Source of the DNA: Anaeromyces robustus
Lineage: Eukaryota; Neocallimastigomycota; Neocallimastigomycetes; Neocallimastigales; Neocallimastigaceae
Reading direction: 5' to 3'
Length of the DNA: 50,000 nucleotides
NCBI GenBank assembly: GCA_002104895.1
Contig: MCFG01000336.1
Coordinates: forward strand, 2,501 to 52,500
The translations under genes were made by a program, and so were the position numbers. Below are positions 12,115 to 29,432 of the stretch, in pieces (positions within the stretch are counted from its first letter, which is position 1; the number at the start of each line of letters is the position of its first letter). The notes beneath the pieces were generated by a model. That model did no database searches, had not been told where the DNA came from, and saw only the letters and a list, made by a program, of their open reading frames with translations.

Positions 12115-13214
12115 TATTTTTAAAAAAATGAAAATATTTTCTTTTCATACTAGTTTTTTAAATTAAAATAAAATACGGATAATTGGATAATTTATTATTC
12201 ATGTATATAATTTTTAATTATTAAAATTATAATATTAATTACATTTTTGTTTTTTTCTTTTTGTACAATGTACATAATTATTTTATACACTTTTACAATA
12301 AAAAAAAAAAAAAAAAGATAATTAAATAATTATTAAATTTATTATTTTTTCAACAACGAAAATATATTTAATTGTTATCAATCAAATATCACACTTATTT
12401 TACAAATCTAATTGATTATTTATCATTATTACAATTAATTTTCTTTTTATTATTTACAAATATTTCAATTCTTGTTTATTTATTATTCAATATGATGTTT
12501 ATTTAATATTTTTCTTATATAGAAAAAAATAATTATATTTATTATATTCATATTATTATAAATATTAAAATTTATAATATTTTACTTATTTTAATAAACT
12601 AAAACAAATTAATAATTAATTTATTAATATTTTTTTTCTTTTTATTTTGTTAATAAAATAAATTTATCATTTATTTTTTCTTTTCCTCTTTTCTTTAAAT
12701 ATTTATATGTAAAAATTTAGATATATATATTTAAAATTTTCATTTACATCTACTTCATGTTCAATTTAATTGCTTATTATATTTTCATTTCCACTCTGAC
12801 ATGTTGCTATTACATATCACATTCATCATTTATATACAACTAAATACCATTTTTATTTATATAATAATTAAAAATATCATAATAATAAAACAATCATTGA
12901 ACTAAAGATAAAGAGTCTTTGAACAATTGTCTGTTAGTGTGAAAAATGAAAATATTAAGATATAATGAATATAAAATTTCCATTTTCGATCATTTACAGA
13001 TGTAATAATTAATAATAATATTAATAATTAATAATTAATGATTTATAATAAAAATAATTATTAATAATTAATAATAATAATTAATAATAATTAATAATAA
13101 ATAATATTACTAAAATTATTATTAAGTAAATAAATAAATAGATAAATAAATAAATAAATAAATAAATAAATAGATAAATAAATAAATAGATAAATAAATA
13201 AATAAATAAATAGA

Positions 13215-13269
<55 letters not shown>

Positions 13270-13524
13270 ATGTATTAATATATAAATTTTCATTTTATAG
13301 AATAATTAATAAATTTTTTCTGTTTTTTGATATTGTTATTTATATAGTCTAAAATATTATTGCCAATAAAAAGTTTAATATAAAAATTTGTGACAGCTTT
13401 TTTTTCTATAATAGATTAAGTCCTGCCAATAATTCTTTACTATTTTAATTATTAAATATTTAATTATATAAATACTATTTTTTTTTATTATTTAATCCTT
13501 TGAAAAAAATGTTTTAAATTATAT
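12001..13524. other. Gene-free AT-rich region upstream of the RING gene
   Basis: Mostly A/T homopolymers and short-period repeats. It includes a T tract of about 30 bases near 12080-12110, presumably within the RING gene's leader or promoter. No exon-like sequence was recognised. Confidence 0.6.
13127..13270. repeat. (TAAA)n tetranucleotide microsatellite with GATA interruptions
   Basis: About 36 tandem copies of a TAAA/AAAT unit over roughly 144 bp. Several units read GATA instead (tagataaa). It is the source of the spurious repetitive (LFIY)n ORF on the minus strand. Confidence 0.95.
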
Positions 13525-14164
13525 ATTAAATTTGGGAAGTGTGCATTTCGGCAATGTATTTCGTAAATGTATCGTGCATTAAAATAACGTATTATTTAAA
13601 TGTATTATATTGTGGCTTATAAAATAAATAAATAAAAAATTTATTATATTATTAAAATCAATATTTTATTTATTATTGATTTATGAAACCAATTTATTAG
13701 TGGTATCTTCTTTTTATTAATATTTCTTTTTTTTTTTTATTTAACTTATGAAATAAATAAAATATTATGTGAAATTTAAAATTTATATTTATAATTCTTT
13801 AAATTATGAAATAAAAAAAATATTAAGTGAAATTTAAAATTTATATTTATAATTCTTTAAATTATGAAATAAATAAAATATTAAGTGAAATTTAAAATTT
13901 ATATTTATAATTCTTTAAATTATGAAATAAATAAAATATTAAGTGAAATTTAAAATTTATATTTATAATTCTTTAAATTATGAAATAAATAAGAAATGTT
14001 TTAATATACAAGTACTAGTATATAAACTCTCTTAAAAAATTTTTATATAAATGTGGCGTCAAAAAATATTTATATAAATTTAAAATATGAAATGTGGCGT
14101 AAAGGACCTGTCAATGCAAAAAATTTCATGTACATTGCCGAAATGCTACACTTAGATTAAATTT
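13525..14164. mobile_element. Non-autonomous TIR transposon relic (MITE-like, possibly MULE-type)
   Basis: Inverted terminal sequences share aagtgt and gcatttcggcaatgta: 13537-13558 on the left and, as reverse complement, 14131-14153 on the right, with a single one-base gap. A 9-bp direct repeat attaaattt flanks them (13525-13533 and 14156-14164), three and two bases outside the matching termini. About 615 bp lies between the flanking repeats. There is no ORF, so it would need a transposase in trans. A 9-bp target duplication fits the 8-11 bp known for Mutator-like elements, but the superfamily is inference. The interior holds a 58-bp minisatellite and two tgtggcgt motifs near the right end. 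GC-bearing words such as ttcggcaatg are rare in this AT-rich DNA, so chance pairing is unlikely. Confidence 0.65.
13746..13996. repeat. 58-bp minisatellite inside the transposon relic
   Basis: Units start at 13746, 13804, 13862, 13920 and 13978, exactly 58 bp apart. There are four full copies and one truncated copy. Each begins ttatgaaataaataaaatat, contains gtgaaatttaaaatttatat and ends attctttaaa, with very few substitutions between copies. Confidence 0.95.
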
Positions 14165-15236
14165 AACTGTTTTACATTATTATATAATTAATGTATTATA
14201 ATGTATTTAATGCAATAAAATAAATTAATTATTTTTTAATATATGAAAATGTATAATGTACAACGTAAATATTATACTATACTACAATCATTAATTTTTT
14301 ATCATTATATTCATTATATTTTTATTATTAAATTTTTATTAATAATTAATTCATTTCTTTTTTTATTATTAATTTTCATATATAATTCTTTTTTTTTTTT
14401 TTTTTTTCTATTTATGATAAATTAATTAAATAATCATTATTTCTTTTAGATTATTATGAATATTATTTGCCATTATTATTAATTATAAAATACCAAGACT
14501 TTAATTTTATTGTATAGTAACAACAATTAAGATAATTAATTATAAGTAAATAATTAATTATTAATATTTTTATATTTGATTAATTCTTTTTTTAATTATT
14601 ACTTTATTATATTATTTAAATTACTTCAGTTCGTTTTCCCTTTATATTATTGCTTTTTTGCTTCTTTAATATATATAGTATATTTAAAGGTTATTAAATG
14701 AATTGCCATATATCAGAAGAATATTATATATTATATATTGTATCTATTTAATATAATTATATTGATTACATATAATAATAATTTATATAGCAATATTTCT
14801 AATCATTTAATTATAATATATAATAATCAATTCAAATTATATAATATTTTTATTAAATTTTTATTTCTTATTTTGGTAAGCGGTGATAGATAATAATATA
14901 TTTGTCGCTTTATTTATAAATATATTAACAAATAAAATTATATATTAACTATAATTCTCTTTATATTCTAATTATATAAATGTATTGGAATATCCATATA
15001 TTAAAATATATTATAATATATATAAATTATTTTAATATTTTTATTTTTATTTTTAAATTTTTTCTTAAATTTTAAATATTAACAAATTACATTTAATATT
15101 TAAAATCTTTATTATAAATAAATAATAATTATATTATATATAATATTATAATATTATAATATTATTACATTATTTATTATATATATTATTTTTATATTTA
15201 TTATATTATTATTAGCCTATATATATATAGTTTAAA
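14165..15236. other. Gene-free AT-rich region
   Basis: No supported gene. One short ORF at 14243-14425 is AT-driven. The region separates the transposon relic from the R-SNARE promoter. Confidence 0.55.
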
Positions 15237-15281
15237 TTTTTTTTTTCTTTTTCTTTTCTTTTTTTTTTTTTTTTTTTCCTT
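15237..15281 (+). promoter_or_regulatory. Pyrimidine tract upstream of the R-SNARE gene
   Basis: An almost pure T/C run of about 45 bases lies about 170 bp before the first coding exon of the R-SNARE. Such T-rich tracts are common in promoters of AT-rich eukaryotes. No TATA element can be told apart from background here. Confidence 0.25.
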
Positions 15282-15448
15282 ATAGTAAAATTATAAAATA
15301 TAAAATATTATATTTATATTATTATTTAAAGTAAAAATAATAATAAACATCTGAAAAAAAATTAGAAAAAAAAAAGAAGGAAATCTTCCAAAAAAAAAAA
15401 AAACAAAAACTTATATTTTTTTAGAAACCTAATATATTATAATACATC

Positions 15449-16642
15449 ATGTTAGTATTCTTTATAATTATTGAAAGAAATACTTTTAATAATAAATTTT
15501 TAAATATCTTTAAAATAAAAATTATATAAATTAAAAATAGTCAGATATAAAAAGGAAAAATATTTACAATATAATAACAATATTTAAAGATTAGATTAGA
15601 TTATTTATATCAATAATATAAATACAATTATAAAGAAATAAAAATATAAAATATTATTATTAAATATAAAATATTATTATTAAATATAAAATATTATTAT
15701 TTAAGAAAAGTAAATTTTAAAGATGAGAAAATATATAAGAAATGATCTTTTAAAACATGATGAATAATATTAATTGTTTATAATTATTTAAAAAAGAAAT
15801 ACATATAACATTCAAAAAGGAAAATATTTTTATTAAAATAAAAATAATTTAAGTTTAATATATATTATCATGATTAAATCAAACAAATTTTAATAAATCA
15901 AAATTATAAATCTATAAAATTTATGATAATTGGAAATATAAATGGAATTTTTTTTTTTTAAAAAAATATATTAATATTTGTTTTTTTTTTTTTATAATTT
16001 ATTTTTTTTTTAAATAGGTCTGACAAAGCTCAACAAGTCCAACAACAAGTAAATATACTATATTATCATAAATTAATAATATTTATATATTGAATTTAAA
16101 ATTAATTAAATGTTAATTTATTTATTTGTTTATTTTTATGATATTTCATAGGTCGATGAAGTTGTTGGTATTATGCAAGATAATATCCAAAAAGTTATGG
16201 ACAGAGGTGAAAGATTAGATACTTTACAAGTCAAGACTGGTAAGTTTAAATATAAATTATTTTATAAGAAAATTAATATATTAATATATATTAATATAAT
16301 GATTTAATAAAATATAATAATAATAGAGGATCTTCAACAACAATCTTCCAACTTCAAGAGAGGTGCTAACAAAGTTAGAAAACAAATGTGGTGGAAAGAT
16401 ATGAAATTAAAGATTATCCTTGGTGTTATTATTGCTTTAATTCTTTTATTCATTATAAGTAAGTATTATTAATATAAATTATTTATTTTAAATTTGAAAA
16501 TAATAATTAAATATTTTATTACTTTTAAATATTAGTTAAAATCGCTGGTGGATTTAGTGGTGGTAGTAGTGATGATAATAAAGACAACAATACCAATGCT
16601 AATACTGCTAATACTACTCCAACTGAAAATGGCACTCAATAG
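15449..16642 (+). CDS. R-SNARE (VAMP/synaptobrevin, Snc1/Snc2 type), 119 aa, five exons
   Basis: Exons are 15449-15450, 16018-16048, 16152-16239, 16327-16458 and 16536-16642, all with GT-AG introns, and they sum to 360 nt. The ATG is split: AT at the end of exon 1 (donor gttagt) and G at the start of exon 2, giving MSDKAQQVQQQVDEVVGIMQ as the start. Residues about 10-66 form the SNARE helix, and R29 in VMDRGERLD fits the zero-layer arginine of R-SNAREs. WWKDMKLK precedes a C-terminal membrane span (about 70-88), as in synaptobrevin. Homologues sit on secretory vesicles and pair with plasma-membrane Q-SNAREs in exocytosis and endocytic recycling. About 30 residues rich in Gly, Ser, Asn and Thr follow the span and would face the lumen or exterior, more than in typical VAMPs. 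Codons such as CAA, GGT, GTC and AAG suggest good expression. Confidence 0.92.
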
Positions 16643-17281
16643 ACTTTTTTTGTAATTAATTTTTAAAATGAAAAATATTTTCAATATTTCATATTATGTT
16701 AAATATTTTATTTAAATAACTATTTCAAATTTAAATTTTTTTTATAGATATATATAAAAAAATACATATCTGTTTATCTATTTTAAATTCTATTTTAGTT
16801 TTTTGTATCTTATATAATAACTAGTTAAAAAAAAAAAAGAAATAAAATAAAAAAAAATAAATTAAATATTATATAATTTTATAATATTAATAATATAGTT
16901 AAAATTATAAAGATTATATTATTAATAAAATAAAATAAAATATTTAAAATGTATCATAATATTAACTATTTACATAGTTTATTTTATTTTATTTTTCTTA
17001 TAGTTAAAAAGTTTTTAGCAATAATGAAATATGTATTATTTAATTAAAATTTTTTAATAAAAAAAGATTCATCTTTTTTTTTTTTTTAGTATATAAATAA
17101 AATAGTTAAAATAGTAATTTTTTTTTTTTCTTTTATATGAAATACTTTTTTCTTAATTATGAAAAAATTATTTCATGTAAAATTAAGAAAAAACAAGTTA
17201 AAAAAAGAATTATAATAATAAAAGAAAAAAGCATTAAAAAATATATATGTAAAATATATAAAAATAAACTTAAAAAATATA

Positions 17282-17312
<31 letters not shown>

Positions 17313-18442
17313 GATAGAAAGACATGAAATAAAAAGTGTTAATTTTTATTTCTAAATAATAATAAGTGTTAATTGATTAATTTTAAAAAAAGGTTTTAAA
17401 AAACAAATATAAAAAATTTATCCAGTTTATTTTATTTTATATATCTACTTTTTAATCACTTTTGTTATATTATAATTATTATTATTAATTATTTTAAAAA
17501 CAAAAAAAATATTGAAAATTTTAAATTAAATTTTAATTTAAAAAAGCTAGCCAATAAAATAAAGTAAAATAAAATTATATTAAATAATAAATATTTTTTT
17601 ATATTAAAATTTTAGTTCGATTTAATATTTTAAATGAAATTATTATAACACTATATCTTTTTGACAAGAAAAAAAAAAAACCTTTTTTTTATTTGAAAAA
17701 TTATTTTTATATTATTATTATTATTATTATTATAAATATTAATTTTTTAAATATTTAAATATAAATAAATGATAATAGTAAAAAAAAAAAAAAAGTATTT
17801 CAAATGATTTAATAAATAAAATAGTAACAATAAATGTATAATATATATGTAAAATATCTTAATATGTGTGTATAAAATCCCATTATAATTAAAATTATTT
17901 TAATTGATAATTGATAATTGACAATTGATAATTGATAATTGATAATTAATAATTTTAAATATTTGATTATTTATAAATTTATTTCAATAAAAATTATATA
18001 TCTTTTAATAATTTCATATCTTTTATATAATTTTAAAAGAAATATAGGTTATAATTTTATCATTTTACCTTTTTTTCTTTTGATTATTAATAAAAGGAAA
18101 AGTAAAATATTATATGTTTGTAATTTATAATAAAGAAAAAATTATATGGAACATTTCCATGTATTTGTGGTTTAACAACAAAAACAATAAAACAACAAAA
18201 TAAAAATTATAATAATAATAAATAAATAACAATAACAATAACAATAACAATAAATAATAAATAATAAAAGAATCAATTTTCAAATTGTTTCAAATTTCAT
18301 ATTTTTTTATTTTTATTTTTTTATTTATATTATTATTGTTTTATATAACATAATATATTTTTATATATAATAAAATTTAATAAAATATAATAAAATAAAA
18401 TTTAGTATAATATAATATAATATAATTACATTTTGTTTTAAA
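16643..18442. other. Gene-free AT-rich intergenic region
   Basis: 3' flank of the R-SNARE followed by the leader of the coiled-coil gene at 18443. A Lys-rich ORF at 17137-17355 is made of A-run codons and has no gene-like features. Immediately upstream of 18443 the leader is dominated by (ATAAT)-like repeats. No RNA gene was seen. Confidence 0.55.
17902..17948. repeat. (ATTGATA)n short tandem repeat
   Basis: About six to seven copies of a 7-bp unit attgata, one of them reading attgaca. Confidence 0.85.
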
Positions 18443-24781
<6,339 letters not shown>

Positions 24782-25603
24782 AACAAGAAATATATTTTTA
24801 ATTGGTTTCATAATTAAAACATAATTCTCTTATTATATATTTAATAATTGAGAATATTTTAAATCATTTACTCTTTTTTTTTTTTTTTTTTTCTTTGTTT
24901 TTCTTTAGAATCTAAATATAATCATTAATTTGAAATAGATAATTTATATAATTAAGTTATTTATTTATTTTATATATATATGTATATATAATAATTTAAA
25001 ATAATATATATATACATATATTTATAAAGTTCTCTGTTTATACATTTTTTTTAGAATATATATATCGTTTTATTTCTTTTCTTTTCTTTTCTTTTCTTTT
25101 TTTTTTCTCTCTTTAATTTTATTGTTTAATTTATTACATTTTATTATAAATATATATAAATTTAAAATAATATACCCATTCCTTTATAAATGTATATATA
25201 CTTTCATTTTATATCATACATAATTACATCATAAAATATTTTTTTTTTTACAAATAGATTTATTTTTCATTAATTACTTCAAATTTGTATAATCAAAAGG
25301 AAAAAAAAAAAAAAAAAAAAATAATGTAAATATATATAAGAATTAAATTCATACATTTAGAAATTAGTAAATAATTAAACAAACTCTTAATAATAATAAA
25401 TAAAGAAATTTAAATCATAATTTATATTATTTATTTATTTATTTATTTATATTTATATTTATATCATTAATTTATTTAATATTATTTATTTTACTTCATT
25501 AAAAACTTAATTTTTATAATTATATATTATATTAACAATAGAAAAAAAAAAAAAAAGGTATCATTAATTTATAAATTTCGTTTTCTTTCACTTTCTTTCT
25601 TTC

Positions 25604-25635
<32 letters not shown>

Positions 25636-26222
25636 CAATAGAATTATTATTATTAATATTAGTATATTATTATTAGAATAAAAGAAAAAATGAATATGAA
25701 AAGAAAAAAAGTAATGAAAAAATTAGAAAGAAAAAAAAAAAAAAATTAAATAAATAATGTTATATAGTTATGAATAATTTATATTTAATATTTAATATAA
25801 TAAATGATAATTAATATAATGACAAATATACTTTTTTTCTTTTTCTTTTTTTTTTTTTTTTCAGTTCTTTTCATTAACTTATTTTGTTTTCTTGTTTTTT
25901 TAATAAAAGAGGAATAAGTATGAATAAAAAAAAAAAAAAAAAAAAGAGATAGTATTAAATATTAAAGTATATTACACTTTATATTAATAAAATATGTATG
26001 AAAAATAATTTAAAATTATTTGTAAATAATAATATATATAAATTAAATAATTAAAAATATTTAAATGATTAGATACATTATATATATTATATATATAAAT
26101 TAAAGTTTATTATTTGATATAATGTGTATTATTTATAATTATTATAATTTTTTTTTTGTCCCTGAAAATAATTTTTATTTCCATTCCTTTATATGTATTA
26201 TTGTTATTTATTATAAAATAAT
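24782..26222. other. Intergenic region between convergent genes
   Basis: 3' flanks of the plus-strand coiled-coil gene and the minus-strand SAPS gene. It contains many T runs (for example around 24872-24892, 25608-25630 and 25842-25861) and A runs. No coding signal. Confidence 0.6.
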
Positions 26223-26887
26223 TTAATCATCATTATCTTCTGAATAATCTTCTTCTGATAATACTTGTCTTCTACTATCATTTTCTACTTGATTTAAAGT
26301 ATTTACATCATCAGATGCTTCTTTCTTTCTTGTTCTACGACTAAAAAATAAAATAAATAAAATATAATATAATAAATAAAAGGTTTCATTAATATAATAA
26401 TTATTTATAATTATCTTATAATTATTTTTATTTCACATACTTTATAATCTTTTTTGTTTTTCTTTTTGATTTTTTAGAATTCTTTTTCAAAAATGTTTTA
26501 CTATGAGAATTAGGATGAACATCTTTCTTTTCAGCTGGTCCATAACCTAAAAGTGCAGCATCTTTATACATAAATAATTTAAATAATAATAAAAAAATAT
26601 TTAAGTATATATTATACCATTTAAACAAATGAATTATATATTATTTATATTCAAATTATATTATACAATTTTATAACTATCTATATTAAAATATTTATAG
26701 ATATTATATATGTATACTTACAAACTGAACCTAATTCTGTTCCTAACTTATTACTAAATTTTCCACTATTTAAAATATCCATTATTGGTTCAAAGTTTAG
26801 AGGTTGAGGTGTATATGGTAATGGTCTTGGACAACCCAAAATATCAAAGGATTTACTAAAGTTATTTTGCATTTCTGTAACTCTCCT

Positions 26888-26944
<57 letters not shown>

Positions 26945-27385
26945 TTTAATTTATTTTTTAATTTAAAATATTTAATAAAAGTAATAATAATTAATAACAA
27001 ATATAATATACAATAATAGTAATAATGATAACGATAACAATAATACTAAATAAATAATAATAAATATAATAATAAAGAAAAAATCTTTTGTACCTTAATT
27101 CTGGTAAAAATTCATTCCATTTAGGATGAGATTGTAATGTTACATGAACATATCCATTTGGATGAGTATCAGCATGAAAACGTAAATTATTACACATTAA
27201 AATAATATAACCTCTACAATCTGTTGGTTCCTTTGAATTATAATGATCTTTTATATATCATAATTGATAATAAATAATAAATATTAAATATTAAATAATA
27301 ATTATAGTAATAATAATAATAATAATAAATCAATTAATAATAATATTCATTATATCTATTACATATAAAAATAATATAAAACTTG

Positions 27386-27431
<46 letters not shown>

Positions 27432-28646
27432 TATATTATATAATATTAATATTAACAATGGAATTACCTAATAATCTTGTAATTAAATGTGTTTTAGTAA
27501 TAAGCTTTTTAATTGTTGGTGTATGATTTGATTTAATAACTAAATCAAATACTTTATAGAATAAATCTTGATATCTTGTATTAAATCTTTTATTATATAT
27601 AATTAATATTATATAAATTAAAAAAAGATATTTATATAATGATATTAATATTTAAAAGTATAAAAAGATAAAAAAAATCATTTATATTAATTAGTATTTA
27701 AAAATAGAAATAAAATAAAATAAATTATATTAAAACAAAATAAAAAGTAATATTTACTTATATTCAAAGAACCAATTCACTAGCATTTTCCATGGAATAT
27801 TTTCTAATACTTTAGGTAAACTTCTTGGGAATTTCTTTAAGGTTTCATATATTATTTCGAATAATTGTAACCTTGCTACACCAAATGGTTTTGATGCAAC
27901 ATATTTTTGACCAGTACTTTAATAATATTTGATAAAATTTGTATTAAATAATAATATTATTATAATAATAATTAGATGATAATTAGATAAAAAAAAGATG
28001 ATATATATATGTATATTGTTTATTTATTATAAATATTTACGTTTGTTTTTCAGTATTAGATAAAGAATACTGCATTCCCAAACATAAGTCCCATACGAAT
28101 TCTCTTAAATATATAAATACTAATATTTTTTTTTTTATTAATAATATAATGATATTATATATATTTATATTATATAATTATTAATAAAAAAAAAAATTAA
28201 TATGTAGTTAATATATTATTATTATTATTATATTGATTATTATTATAATATATAATAATATATTAATACAAACCACTAAAACGAAATTGTTGAAGAGGAT
28301 AAATTGGTGGTGGTGGTGGTGTATCATCAAACATTGATGGAACAGGTGTATATATACTAAAGTTTTTAAAAATAGATTAATAAATAATAAATAATTTTAA
28401 TTTTATGAATTTTTTGATTATTATTAAATAATAATAATAAATACCTCTTAGTAACAATAGAATATAAAATTTCAATAGAAGCATTTCTTTGAACTTCTCC
28501 ACTATAATTTTGTTTTTCGGCAATATTCTTTTTTAATATTATATATTGATTAATTATTAATGAATATAAAAATTAGTTATTTTAAAAGAACAATTTTATT
28601 TATTAAATAATTTAATAATTTGATTAGTTTTATTAATTTTAATTTT

Positions 28647-28696
<50 letters not shown>

Positions 28697-29369
28697 TTAT
28701 TAGTATATATTTATAAATAAAAATTATAAAACTTACATCAATTAAATTTATAATACATGATGGATTAGATTGAACTGCTTTAAAAAGAATATTACTATTC
28801 TCATGCCTTGAACCTTTATAAAAAAAAATAACAAATCGATTATATATTATTTAATAAAATTTTATATTACTATGAATTTGTATTAATATATATATATATT
28901 ATTAATAATAATTAATAATTACTTTGTTCAATTATATTATCAAATAATTCAGATACAGCTAAATATTAATATTAAAATAATAATTATTTCATAATAAAAT
29001 TAATATTAAATTCATTGTATAGATTTAATTTTTAAGTTAATGTTTTTTTTTTTTTTTTTTTTTTAATTTTAAATAAATTACCTGATATTGTTTCTGGTCT
29101 TGGTTTTTCTATAAAGAAAATTATTTTGATATATATTAAAAAATTTATAAAAAAATTAAAAATAAAATAAATAAATTATTTATCTTTCATTTAATTAATA
29201 ATTCCCTAATAAATATTATTATAAATAATAAATACCAAGATCAAGAAGACCAAGAACCTTTATAATATTGAATAAGAAATATATATAATAATTATATTTA
29301 ATATTATTTAATATTATATTAATACATATTATTTTTTATTATTATTTAATTATTATTTAATTATTATTT

Positions 29370-29432
<63 letters not shown>

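Noticed and set aside
13081-13293. Minus-strand ORF encoding a repetitive LFIY protein
   Set aside because: Direct translation of the (TAAA)n microsatellite.
17137-17355. Lys-rich 72-residue ORF
   Set aside because: Composed of A-run codons, no start context or exon neighbours; typical of A-rich intergenic DNA.
29368-29432. Short-period repeats considered as CRISPR-like arrays
   Set aside because: All periodic arrays in the window are microsatellites or head-to-tail minisatellites without unique spacers, and the genome is eukaryotic.
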